Assembly (NCBI RefSeq): GCF_030823405.1
Contig: NZ_JAUSXC010000001.1
Coordinates: forward strand, 2,277,001-2,341,000
DNA from: Chryseobacterium ginsenosidimutans
GTDB lineage: Bacteria > Bacteroidota > Bacteroidia > Flavobacteriales > Weeksellaceae
Length of the DNA: 64,000 bases
Direction: 5' to 3'
The notes under the pieces were generated by a model, which did not search any database, was not told the DNA's origin, and was given only the letters and a program-made list of their open reading frames with translations. Made by a program: the position numbers and the translations under genes. Numbering within the stretch: the first letter of the stretch is position 1; every line of letters begins with the position of its first letter. Shown one piece after another: positions 1 through 8,902 of the stretch.

Positions 1-853
1 TTTCTCCCGGATCTTTAGATCTGTGTTTTGTTAAATCTTCTTCATCTCTGTAAAATTCTCTTCTTACTCCAGAAGTATGGTGACCAATCAACACTGTTTT
101 TGCACAAACAACTAAAGGTTTTCTTTCGGTTCGCACAAAATCAACTGCTTTTTTCATGACTTCGAAACTTTCAATGAAATCTGTTCCGTCTACTCTCATT
201 CTGCTTAATCCTACAAATCCTGCTACAAAATCGTAGGCATCGCATGTTCTTGCTTCATCTTTCGTCACAGAAATTCCCCATTCATTATCCTGAACCAGGA
301 AAATGATCGGAAGCTGATGCAACGCTGAAAATTGTAGTGCTTCACTCACTTCTCCTTCCGTTACAGAATTGTCTCCAAGGCTACAAATTACAACCGGATT
401 GTTTTCAAATTCCTGTAAATTAAAATCCTGAATATATTTAATTCCTTGTGCAACTCCAGCCGTCGGAATAGTCTGCATTCCTGTTGCTGAACTTTGATGA
501 ATGATTTTCGGTTTGTCTTCATCTCTGCTCGAAGGGTGAGAATAATAAGATCTGCCTCCTGAAAAAGGATCATCTGCTTTTGCCAATAACTGCAGCATCA
601 ATTGGTAAGGTTCGAAACCGATTCCCAACAGGATACTTTCGTCTCTGTAATAAGGAGAAACCCAGTCTTCTTTTTTTAACTGATAAGCGGTTGCCAACTG
701 AATCGCTTCATGACCTCTTGATGTACTATGAACGTATTTACAAACATTCCTGTTTTCTTCGTAAATGTCTGCCATCGCTTTTGCAAGCATCATGTGGTTA
801 TAAGCCTTAAGCAAAATATCTTGAGAAACTTTTTCGTGAAGTGTATTTTCCAT
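1..853 (-). CDS. 2-oxoacid dehydrogenase E1 component, alpha part (partial, runs off left edge)
   Basis: About 284 N-terminal residues are present, starting at the ATG at 853-851 (MENTLHEKVSQ). The protein is the thiamine-pyrophosphate-dependent decarboxylating E1 of a 2-oxoacid (probably branched-chain) dehydrogenase complex. Seen: the substrate and cofactor region with STSRGHEA and YYRDES, and the TPP/Mg-binding stretch GDNSVTEGEVSEALQFSAL followed by QDNEWGIS. It then continues toward HTSGVRREFYRDEEDL at the window edge. In Bacteroidota this alpha part is often fused to the beta subunit in one protein of more than 650 residues; whether that holds here cannot be seen. The gene is divergent from dnaE across a 222-nt gap holding a promoter and a perfect palindrome. 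Confidence 0.85.
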   Translation of the reverse strand, partial: MENTLHEKVSQDILLKAYNHMMLAKAMADIYEENRNVCKYVHSTSRGHEAIQLATAYQLKKEDWVSPYYRDESILLGIGFEPYQLMLQLLAKADDPFSGGRSYYSHPSSRDEDKPKIIHQSSATGMQTIPTAGVAQGIKYIQDFNLQEFENNPVVICSLGDNSVTEGEVSEALQFSALHQLPIIFLVQDNEWGISVTKDEARTCDAYDFVAGFVGLSRMRVDGTDFIESFEVMKKAVDFVRTERKPLVVCAKTVLIGHHTSGVRREFYRDEEDLTKHRSKDPGE

Positions 854-859
854 AGAAAG

Positions 860-891
860 CAAAGATAAACAAAAAATCAAAATACTAACAA
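860..891 (-). promoter_or_regulatory. Promoter of the E1 gene
   Basis: On the minus strand a perfect -7 box TATCTTTG (867-860) lies 21 nt from a TTG (891-889), matching the Bacteroidota TTG/TAnnTTTG pattern. The -7 box ends only 6 nt before the ATG, so the transcript would have almost no leader. Confidence 0.6.
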
Positions 892-899
892 TTGTTAGT
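884..899. promoter_or_regulatory. 16-bp perfect palindrome, candidate operator
   Basis: ACTAACAATTGTTAGT is a perfect palindrome covering the TTG element of the E1 promoter, in the gap shared with dnaE. Its size and symmetry fit a dimeric repressor site (TetR-like operators often look like this). That is inference; no regulator gene lies next to it. Confidence 0.4.
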
Positions 900-1075
900 G
901 TTTTAGGGTAGTTTGTTGATTTCATTAAGTTTGAATGAAGAACTTCCTGTAATTGTAATTTGTATCTGTTCTAAAATATATATCGTGATTCGCAGAGATT
1001 TATAAAACTAATTTTAAAAGACAAAAAATTGAAGTAACTTTACATTCTCTTTTAATTAAAAGCTGAAAAAGTTAC

Positions 1076-4000
1076 ATGTATTTAGTTTTTGACACAGAAA
1101 CCACAGGTTTACCAAAGAATTTCAACGCTCCGCTTTCAGACTCAGACAACTGGCCAAGAATGGTACAGATTGCGTGGCAGTTGCACGATGACGACGGAAC
1201 TTTAATAGAAAATCAGGATTATATTATAAAGCCGGAAGGGTATGATATTCCCTTTAATGCTGCGAGAATTCACGGAATTACAACAAAAATTGCGAATGAT
1301 GAAGGTCGTGATTTGGAGGAAATTTTAAATGAATTTGCTAAAGTCTTAGATAGGGTACGAGTTGTTTCCGGGCACAATGTTGAATTTGATTATAACATTG
1401 TCGGGGCAGAATTTTACCGAAAAAACATAAAAGACAATCTTCAGGAAAAGCCAAAAGCCGATACCATGATTCTGGGTACGGATTATTGTCAGCTTGGAGG
1501 CGGACGAGGCGGAAGATACAAATCTCCGAAACTAGAAGAATTATACGAAAAATTATACGGTCACAAGTTTGATGAAGCGCATAATGCCGCCGCCGACGTA
1601 AATGCAACGGCTCAGGTTTTCTTCGAAATGATGAGAATCGGGATTATTCCTGCTGAGCTATTGAAAACATCGGAAGATCAGCTTGCGTATTTTAAAACGC
1701 TACATCCGGATCCGATAAAACCTTTCAATATTGTTATCAGAAGGCAGGTTGCTGACTTTAACAATAAGAAAAAGCAAGCCGATGTCGGAAGTATTGATGA
1801 TATTGATCTTGGAAGATATTTCAATTTCGATAATCACAGTGTTTTTTCAACGTTGAGCGCGACTTCAAGCATCAACGATCTGATTAAAAAAGCGACAGAT
1901 GATAATTTCCCGGCCGTCGGAATGGTGGATTTGGGAAATATGATGGGTGCTTTTAAGTTTGTTTCTGCGGTTGAAGGTGCAAATGGGGACCGAGCGAAAA
2001 AACATAAAGAGTATTTATCGAAAAAGCAGGAAGCCGAAGAAAACGGAACCGAATTTAATGAAGAAGAACCGGTTTCTGAGCCTTTGATTCCTGTAGTTGG
2101 TTGTGAATTTTATATTTCAGACCGATACGAACAGAAACAGTTTACCAAAGATGACCCCGACAGAAGAACACAGGTTGTTTTGTTAGCGAAAGATTTTAAC
2201 GGATACAAAAATTTAGCAAAACTTTCAAGTATCGGCTTTTTAAAAGGGTTCTATTTTGGAGTTCCGAGGATTAGCCGTGAATTGATTGCTGAATATAAAG
2301 AAGGACTTATTGCTTTAACTTCCGGAATTCTTGGAGATATACCGGATGCGATTTTAAATACCGGAGAACAAAAAGGGGAGGAGCTTTTCAAATGGTGGAA
2401 AGAAACTTTTGAAGACGATTTTTATGTCCAGATTCAAAATCATAAACTGCCTGAAGAAGAGCATTTAAATGATGTTTTATTGCACTTTGCAGATAAATAT
2501 AACGTTAAAATTTTAGCACAGAACGAAACTTTTTATTCCAATAAAGACGATTCTAATATTCAGGATATTGTAAGCTGTATTAAAGATGGCGAAAAATTAA
2601 CAACACCTGTGGGGAAAGGCTTTGGAAAAAGAAGAGGCTTGGCAACAGGAGAATATTACATAAAAAATTCTCATGAAATCAAAGAAACTTTTCTGGCTTA
2701 TCCGGATGCGTTTGAAGCTTATGAAGAATTTACGGCAAAATTTAAACCTTATACTTTAAAAAGAGACGTTTTACTTCCGAAATTTGATATTCCGGAGGAA
2801 TTTATCCACTCAGAAGATGAAGCTGATGGAGGTAAGCGTGGTGAAATGGCTTATCTTACGCATTTAACATATGAAGGCGCCAGAAAAAGATATGCTGAAA
2901 CAGGAATTACAGATGAAATAAAGGAACGTCTTGATTTCGAATTGGATGTAATTGCTAACACAGGATATCCCGGTTACTTCTTGATTGTTCAGGATTTCTG
3001 CAACGAAGCTCGGAATATGGGTGTTTGGGTTGGTCCGGGACGTGGTTCTGCAGCGGGTTCTGCCGTTGCTTACTGTATTGGGATTACGAATGTAGATCCT
3101 ATTAAATATGATCTCCTTTTTGAGAGATTTTTGAATCCTGAAAGGGTTTCGATGCCCGATATTGATATTGATTTTGATGATGAAGGAAGAGATAGAGTCA
3201 TTAAATGGGTTGTTGAAAAGTACGGTAAAAACCAGGTTGCGCAGATTATTACATACTCAGTTTTGGGTGGAAAATCGGCGATTAAAGATGCGGGAAGAGT
3301 TTTAGATTTACCAATTCCTGATACGATTAATATTACTAAATTGATTCCCCCAAGTCCGGGAATGAATATTGCGAAAGCTTTAGCAAAATATGATAAATTA
3401 AAGCCCGAAGACCAGATGCTCGTTGATGAAATGAGATATGTTCTGAATACTCCGGATGATCAGCGCCACAACGTTTTGTCAAGTGCCAAAAAGATGGAAG
3501 GCTGTATCAGAAATACGGGAATTCACGCTTGTGGAGTTATTATTACGCCGGAAGATGTGAGTAATCTGGTTCCGGTAACGATTGCGGCGAAAGATGCAGA
3601 TATTTTGGTGTCGCAGTTCGATAACTCGGTGGCGGAAAGTGCTGGACTTCTAAAAATGGACTTTTTGGGATTAAGAACATTAACAATCATTAAAGATGCT
3701 TTGAAATTAGTTAAAGCAAGGCATGGTGTTGATATTGATCCTGATATAATTCCTCTTGATGATACCAAAACTTATCAGTTATTTAAGGAAGGGCGTACAG
3801 TTGGGATTTTCCAATATGAAAGTCCGGGGATGCAAAAGTATATGAGAGAGCTTAAACCAACTGTTTTTGCCGATCTTATTGCCATGAATGCCCTTTACCG
3901 ACCGGGTCCGATTAAATATATTCCGAACTTTATCAACAGAAAACACGGGATCGAAGAAATTGTTTACGATTTACCGGAAACTGAAGAATATTTAAAGGAA

Positions 4001-5746
4001 ACATACGGAATTACTGTGTATCAGGAGCAGGTGATGCTTTTATCTCAAAAATTAGCGAATTTTACAAAAGGTGAAGCCGATACGCTGAGAAAAGCGATGG
4101 GTAAAAAGCAAATCGACGTTCTGAATAAAATGTACCCGAAATTCATTGAAGGCGGAAGAAAAAATAATCTTAATGAAGAAAGATTAGAAAAAATCTGGAA
4201 CGACTGGAAAGCCTTTGCAGAATATGCCTTCAACAAATCTCACTCCACTTGTTATGCTTTAATTGCTTATCAGACAGCTTATCTGAAGGCGAATTATCCG
4301 GCAGAATATATGGCGAGTGTGATGAGTAATAACATTAACAATACCGAGGCGATCACCATGTTCATGGAAGATTGTAAAAGTATCGGTGTTGATGTTTTAG
4401 GACCTGATGTTAATGAATCTCAATACAAATTCTCCGTTAACGAAAAAGGGCAGATCCGTTTTGGTTTGGGAGCGATAAAAGGGATTGGAGAAGGTCCAAG
4501 TGAAGCGATTACAAAAGAAAGAGCGAACGGAAGATTCAAAAATATTTATGATTTTTTTGAGCGGATTTTACCTTCTCAAATGAATAAAAGAGTATCTGAA
4601 AGTTTAGTATTAGCAGGAGCTTTCGACGAACTTGATTCTTTCCACAGAGGTCAGTATTTTGATATTGATATGGCTGGAAGAACCAATTTGGAACGATTAA
4701 TAAGATACGGACAAAGTTTCCAGGAAAGTAAAAATGAGATGGAACATTCTCTTTTTGCAGATTTTGCAGAAGAAGTTCAAATCGAACAGCCGAAATTACC
4801 GCCATGTCCGGAATGGCCAAACATGCACAAGCTTAATAAAGAAAAAGAAATTATCGGTTTCTATCTTTCTGCGCATCCGCTGGATGAATTTAAATTTCAG
4901 TATCAGTTTATGCAGGGGCAACTCTCTAAAAATGCAGTTTTGGAGAAAGATGATGTCGAAAAAATTGTAACTGATGAGGTTCCGATTTTAGAGAAAGATA
5001 CTGTAGATGAGGTAGCAGATTTGATAGAAATTGTGTCTGATGATGTAGGTGATGAGGAAATTATTGAAGAAGTTAAGAAAAGAGCAGAACCGAAAGGCGT
5101 TTTTCACTTTTTGAATCTTGATGAGGTAGATGCTTATAAAGAACAGGCTTTTACGAATAAGCAGGAAGAATTGTTCGAAGAAAAGAAAAAAGACTGGAAA
5201 ACCCTGCAAAAGGAAAGAGAAAATGGCGGCGGCGGAAAAGAGTACACCGTGGCAGGTTTGATTACGGAATATGTTGTAAAAGATGGCTTCAGAAGTGGTG
5301 AAAAGGTAGCATTTGTGACCTTGGAAGATTATTCAGGATCATATTCTTTCAGGTTGGGAGACAGGGATTATATGAGATTGAAGGAAAAGCTTGAAGTTCA
5401 GCGTTTCGTTATTTTTAAAATTAAATTTGCTCAGGTAAAAGACGGACGCGTTTTTGTAAATGTAAATGATGTTATTGAGCTGCAGGAAGCTTTTGAAAGG
5501 TTTGCTAAAAGCATTTCTTTGGTCATGGATGTTATGGATTTCAGACCTGAAGATCTCACTTTCTTCAGAACGGTTTTAGAAAGAAATCAAGGAAATCAAA
5601 AGCTGAAATTTTACATTAAAAATACGGATGATGATTCTAAATCTGAATATCTGGAAGTACAGTCTATGAAACATTCGGTGGATTTGAACGGGGATTTAAT
5701 TAAGGAAATACAGCTTCTTAATAAATATGAGTTTTATCTGAATTAA
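1076..5746 (+). CDS. dnaE: DNA polymerase III subunit alpha with fused N-terminal 3'-5' exonuclease
   Basis: The 1556-residue replicative polymerase starts with a DnaQ-like DEDDh exonuclease domain: FDTETTG with D6 and E8, HNVEFDYNIV, and H169-NAAA-D174. A PHP-type domain follows (about 250-480), then the C-family palm with the catalytic motif MPDIDIDFDD (D695, D697) and GRGSAAGSAVAYC, fingers, tandem helix-hairpin-helix, and a C-terminal OB fold (YTVAGLITEYVV). In active PHP domains the metal ligands are HxH and DH. Here they read HSV (254-256) and DL (285-286), so the PHP site is probably dead and proofreading is supplied by the fused domain. The length exceeds that of an alpha subunit without the exonuclease. 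The gene stands alone, and a terminator follows. Confidence 0.97.
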   Translation: MYLVFDTETTGLPKNFNAPLSDSDNWPRMVQIAWQLHDDDGTLIENQDYIIKPEGYDIPFNAARIHGITTKIANDEGRDLEEILNEFAKVLDRVRVVSGHNVEFDYNIVGAEFYRKNIKDNLQEKPKADTMILGTDYCQLGGGRGGRYKSPKLEELYEKLYGHKFDEAHNAAADVNATAQVFFEMMRIGIIPAELLKTSEDQLAYFKTLHPDPIKPFNIVIRRQVADFNNKKKQADVGSIDDIDLGRYFNFDNHSVFSTLSATSSINDLIKKATDDNFPAVGMVDLGNMMGAFKFVSAVEGANGDRAKKHKEYLSKKQEAEENGTEFNEEEPVSEPLIPVVGCEFYISDRYEQKQFTKDDPDRRTQVVLLAKDFNGYKNLAKLSSIGFLKGFYFGVPRISRELIAEYKEGLIALTSGILGDIPDAILNTGEQKGEELFKWWKETFEDDFYVQIQNHKLPEEEHLNDVLLHFADKYNVKILAQNETFYSNKDDSNIQDIVSCIKDGEKLTTPVGKGFGKRRGLATGEYYIKNSHEIKETFLAYPDAFEAYEEFTAKFKPYTLKRDVLLPKFDIPEEFIHSEDEADGGKRGEMAYLTHLTYEGARKRYAETGITDEIKERLDFELDVIANTGYPGYFLIVQDFCNEARNMGVWVGPGRGSAAGSAVAYCIGITNVDPIKYDLLFERFLNPERVSMPDIDIDFDDEGRDRVIKWVVEKYGKNQVAQIITYSVLGGKSAIKDAGRVLDLPIPDTINITKLIPPSPGMNIAKALAKYDKLKPEDQMLVDEMRYVLNTPDDQRHNVLSSAKKMEGCIRNTGIHACGVIITPEDVSNLVPVTIAAKDADILVSQFDNSVAESAGLLKMDFLGLRTLTIIKDALKLVKARHGVDIDPDIIPLDDTKTYQLFKEGRTVGIFQYESPGMQKYMRELKPTVFADLIAMNALYRPGPIKYIPNFINRKHGIEEIVYDLPETEEYLKETYGITVYQEQVMLLSQKLANFTKGEADTLRKAMGKKQIDVLNKMYPKFIEGGRKNNLNEERLEKIWNDWKAFAEYAFNKSHSTCYALIAYQTAYLKANYPAEYMASVMSNNINNTEAITMFMEDCKSIGVDVLGPDVNESQYKFSVNEKGQIRFGLGAIKGIGEGPSEAITKERANGRFKNIYDFFERILPSQMNKRVSESLVLAGAFDELDSFHRGQYFDIDMAGRTNLERLIRYGQSFQESKNEMEHSLFADFAEEVQIEQPKLPPCPEWPNMHKLNKEKEIIGFYLSAHPLDEFKFQYQFMQGQLSKNAVLEKDDVEKIVTDEVPILEKDTVDEVADLIEIVSDDVGDEEIIEEVKKRAEPKGVFHFLNLDEVDAYKEQAFTNKQEELFEEKKKDWKTLQKERENGGGGKEYTVAGLITEYVVKDGFRSGEKVAFVTLEDYSGSYSFRLGDRDYMRLKEKLEVQRFVIFKIKFAQVKDGRVFVNVNDVIELQEAFERFAKSISLVMDVMDFRPEDLTFFRTVLERNQGNQKLKFYIKNTDDDSKSEYLEVQSMKHSVDLNGDLIKEIQLLNKYEFYLN

Positions 5747-5767
5747 GAAAAGTGGTATATAAAATTG

Positions 5768-5794
5768 AAAGCGGCATTTTTTGTCGCTTTTTTT
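5768..5794 (+). terminator. Rho-independent terminator after dnaE
   Basis: AAAGCGGCA pairs with TGTCGCTTT (nine pairs, one G-U) around a T loop, followed by a T run. The rest of 5795-6074 is very AT-rich. It holds a possible -7 box TAATTTTG (5959-5966) but no convincing gene. Confidence 0.7.
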
Positions 5795-6074
5795 ATTGGT
5801 ATTAAGTCGTTAATTGGGGATAAATTAAATATTTTTTTATGTTAAATAAAGATTACTCCACTTTTTGTGACTTGGTATTTTGGCGTAATTCATTGTAAAT
5901 CAAATAGCTGTCGGTTTGTTTTTGATTATTAATTTTAAGTTAAAATTAAACATATATTTAATTTTGATTAATAAAATTATTGTTTTACGATTTTGCATTT
6001 AATATTTTATGATAATTTTTGATTTTATATGAAATATTGATTACTTTTATCCCCTAATTTTATTTTTACTAAGT

Positions 6075-8765
6075 ATGAAAAAACTTTTACTAACGTATCT
6101 TTTATTAATAGGTACATTAATTTCGGCCCAAATTACTTTGGGTTCCGGAACTACAAGTGGTGGAACATCTACCAGTGTCGCAACTGTTCCTTGGAGCACA
6201 TACTATGGGTATAGTTATGCGCAGCAAATTTTATCCAAAGCTAATATTAATGCTGATGCAGCAGGAAATATTACAGGATTAAAATTTTATCTTGGAGCTT
6301 CATCAGTTATTACAAACTCAAGTGATGTTGTAGTTTATTTAGGGCTTACAAACAAGGACAGCTTTTCATCGACAACAGATTGGATTCCTACTACTTCACT
6401 TACTCAGGTTTTTAGTGGCACAGTAACGAATAATGCAGGGGTTGTAGAGATTACTTTCCCAACACCTTTCGCTTATGACAATGTTAATAATCTAGTTATT
6501 GCTGTAGATGAAAACAAAAGTGGTGACGACGGTGGAGAGCGTTTTTATACCTATTCAAACGGTACTAATAAAACGTTGTATTACAGAAATGATACTACGA
6601 ACCCTAATCCGGCATCAATTACACAAACAGGAACAAGATCTGCAACACAATCTGTAGTTACTTTAGTTGGTCTTACACCTAGTGTTACTCCAACATGTCC
6701 TAGTGTATCTGCACCTGCTGCAGCTGCAACTGGAGTTTCTATTACTCCGGCTATTACATGGGGAGCAATAAGCAATGCTACAGGATATAAATTGTCTATT
6801 GGAACTACTGCCGGAGGAACAGATGTATTAAATAATGCAGATTTAGGAAATGTACTTACATACACTCCTACAACACCGCTGAATTATAACAAACAATACT
6901 TCTATACTGTAAATGCTTATAATGGAGCGATTCCATCTGCAGGATGTAGTGAGAGATCTTTCACAACATTAAATATTCCTTGTCCTACAGTTTCAGCACC
7001 AGCTTCAGCTGCTACAGGTGTATCTCTTACACCGACTATTACTTGGGCTGCTACAACAGGAGCTACAGGATACAAATTGAGAGTTGGTACGACTGCTGGT
7101 GGAACTGATATTGTAAATAATGCAGATCTAGGAAATGTAACTTCTTATACATTTAGTTCTCCATTATTAAACAGTACCAAATATTATTATACTGTTAATT
7201 CATATGATGCAACTACTACATCGGCTTCATGTACTGAAAGAAACTTTACAACTATTTGTGGAGTTTTATCAGCTCCTTTCTTAGAGGCATTCAGTTCAGG
7301 ATCTTTACCAAGCTGTTGGTCTAATTCCAGTACAAATAATGCAGGTTATGCTTTATGGCAATTTGGTAATGGTACACAGGATTACGGTACTACTAATAAT
7401 GGTAGCACAGCAGGTACTTTTGCTTATGTAGATGCATCTTCTCCTTATACAGGAATTCATGATGTTACATTGCAGTCTCCTCAGATAAATCTTACAGGTT
7501 TGGTGTCTCCAATGGTACAGTTTAAATGGTTCAAAAATCATTTAAGTACTGCAACGGGAACTACACAACCTGCTTATGATAATAATAAGCTTACTGTTCA
7601 GGTAAGAGATATCGCTACTTCAACATGGGAAACAATCTTCACTGATACTTCAAATTCTTCTGTTTGGAGAACACAGATGATCACACTATCGTCATCTTAT
7701 GTTGGTAAAACTATCGAATTAAGATTTATTGTGGATAAAGATGTTGCGGGGAATGGTTATTTCTATGATAATTTACTCCTAGATGATGTACAAGTAAAGG
7801 AAACGCCTTCTTGTGTTGAGCCTAGTGCTTTAGCTGTATCATTAATTACATCTTCAAGTGCAACATTATCTTGGACGGCTCCAGCTCCGGCTCCGGCTAA
7901 TGGTTATGAATATTATTATTCAACAACTAATACTGCTCCTACTTCAGGAACAGCAACTACGGCAACTACAGTAAACTTTTCTCCTCTTAGTCCATCTACA
8001 ACTTATTATTATTGGGTAAGATCTATGTGTGGAGGTTCACAAAGTACTTGGGTAACTGGTTCTTTTGCAACGCCGGCTATTCCTCCAGCAAATGATAATT
8101 GTGCAAACCCAGTTGCATTAACAGTAGGTACAGACTTTGCATCTGGCGCAATTACAGCAACTAATGCTGGTGCTACTGCTGACGGAACTGCTCAGTCTTG
8201 TCAGAGTAGTGCAACTAATAATGTTTGGTATTCAGTTGTAGTTCCTGCATCAGGAAACTTAAAAATTGAAACTCAATCAGTTACTGGATCTGCTTTTACA
8301 GACTCTGTTGTAAATGTATTTAGTGGGTCTTGTGGATCATTAACAAGCGTTGGATGTGATGACGATAGCTCTACAGACGGCAATTTCTCTTTAGTTTCTT
8401 TAACAGGACAAACTCCGGGTGCGATTCTATTAGTAAGTGTTTGGAGATATTCTTTAGGAACAGGAACTGACGGGCAATTTAAAGTTTCAGCCTATGATAC
8501 TACAGCTAATTTAGGAGTATCTGAAATTGCAAATACTAAAAATAATATTAAAGTATATCCAAACCCATTCTCTGATGTATTGAATATTTCTGATGCAGCT
8601 AATGTGAAGAATGTCTTGGTAAGTGATATTTCAGGAAGATTAGTGAAAACTATTGCAAATCCTTCTTCATCTCTTCAATTGGGAGAGCTAAAACAAGGAA
8701 TGTATTTAGTAACTTTAGAAATGAAAGACGGTTCTAAACAAACGATAAAAACAATCAAAAAATAA
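6075..8765 (+). CDS. T9SS type A secreted multidomain surface protein
   Basis: This is an 896-residue exported protein of unknown specific role. Seen: signal peptide MKKLLLTYLLLIGTLISAQ; a ~190-residue N-terminal module shared with the next gene (WSTYYGYSYAQQI, GLKFYL, VVVYLG); and two ~96-residue fibronectin/Ig-like repeats (about 206-300 and 302-393, each with 'TAGGTD...NNADLGNV'). Then come a MAM/cleaved-adhesin-like domain (about 394-575), a fibronectin III domain (about 579-668), a PPC-like beta-sandwich starting PPANDNCANPVAL (about 671), and a type A sorting domain from 826 (KVYPNPFSDVLNI) ending KTIKK. The domain set suggests an adhesin or a carrier of adhesive modules on the outer membrane. 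No catalytic motif was recognised. Confidence 0.85.
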   Translation: MKKLLLTYLLLIGTLISAQITLGSGTTSGGTSTSVATVPWSTYYGYSYAQQILSKANINADAAGNITGLKFYLGASSVITNSSDVVVYLGLTNKDSFSSTTDWIPTTSLTQVFSGTVTNNAGVVEITFPTPFAYDNVNNLVIAVDENKSGDDGGERFYTYSNGTNKTLYYRNDTTNPNPASITQTGTRSATQSVVTLVGLTPSVTPTCPSVSAPAAAATGVSITPAITWGAISNATGYKLSIGTTAGGTDVLNNADLGNVLTYTPTTPLNYNKQYFYTVNAYNGAIPSAGCSERSFTTLNIPCPTVSAPASAATGVSLTPTITWAATTGATGYKLRVGTTAGGTDIVNNADLGNVTSYTFSSPLLNSTKYYYTVNSYDATTTSASCTERNFTTICGVLSAPFLEAFSSGSLPSCWSNSSTNNAGYALWQFGNGTQDYGTTNNGSTAGTFAYVDASSPYTGIHDVTLQSPQINLTGLVSPMVQFKWFKNHLSTATGTTQPAYDNNKLTVQVRDIATSTWETIFTDTSNSSVWRTQMITLSSSYVGKTIELRFIVDKDVAGNGYFYDNLLLDDVQVKETPSCVEPSALAVSLITSSSATLSWTAPAPAPANGYEYYYSTTNTAPTSGTATTATTVNFSPLSPSTTYYYWVRSMCGGSQSTWVTGSFATPAIPPANDNCANPVALTVGTDFASGAITATNAGATADGTAQSCQSSATNNVWYSVVVPASGNLKIETQSVTGSAFTDSVVNVFSGSCGSLTSVGCDDDSSTDGNFSLVSLTGQTPGAILLVSVWRYSLGTGTDGQFKVSAYDTTANLGVSEIANTKNNIKVYPNPFSDVLNISDAANVKNVLVSDISGRLVKTIANPSSSLQLGELKQGMYLVTLEMKDGSKQTIKTIKK

Positions 8766-8790
8766 TAATTAATTATTATTTTAAATAATT

Positions 8791-8821
8791 ATAGCGACTA
8801 ATTTATTAGTCGCTATTTTTT
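8791..8821 (+). terminator. Rho-independent terminator
   Basis: ATAGCGACTAA and TTAGTCGCTAT form an 11-bp perfect stem with a 4-nt loop and a following T run, separating the two paralogous T9SS genes. The second gene therefore probably has its own promoter. Confidence 0.85.
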
Positions 8822-8902
8822 TATTTATTTAAGAAAAATATTAATGCTGATATTGTAATTTTATTACTAAATTAGTAAGATAATTAGTAAATATAATATT
8901 TT

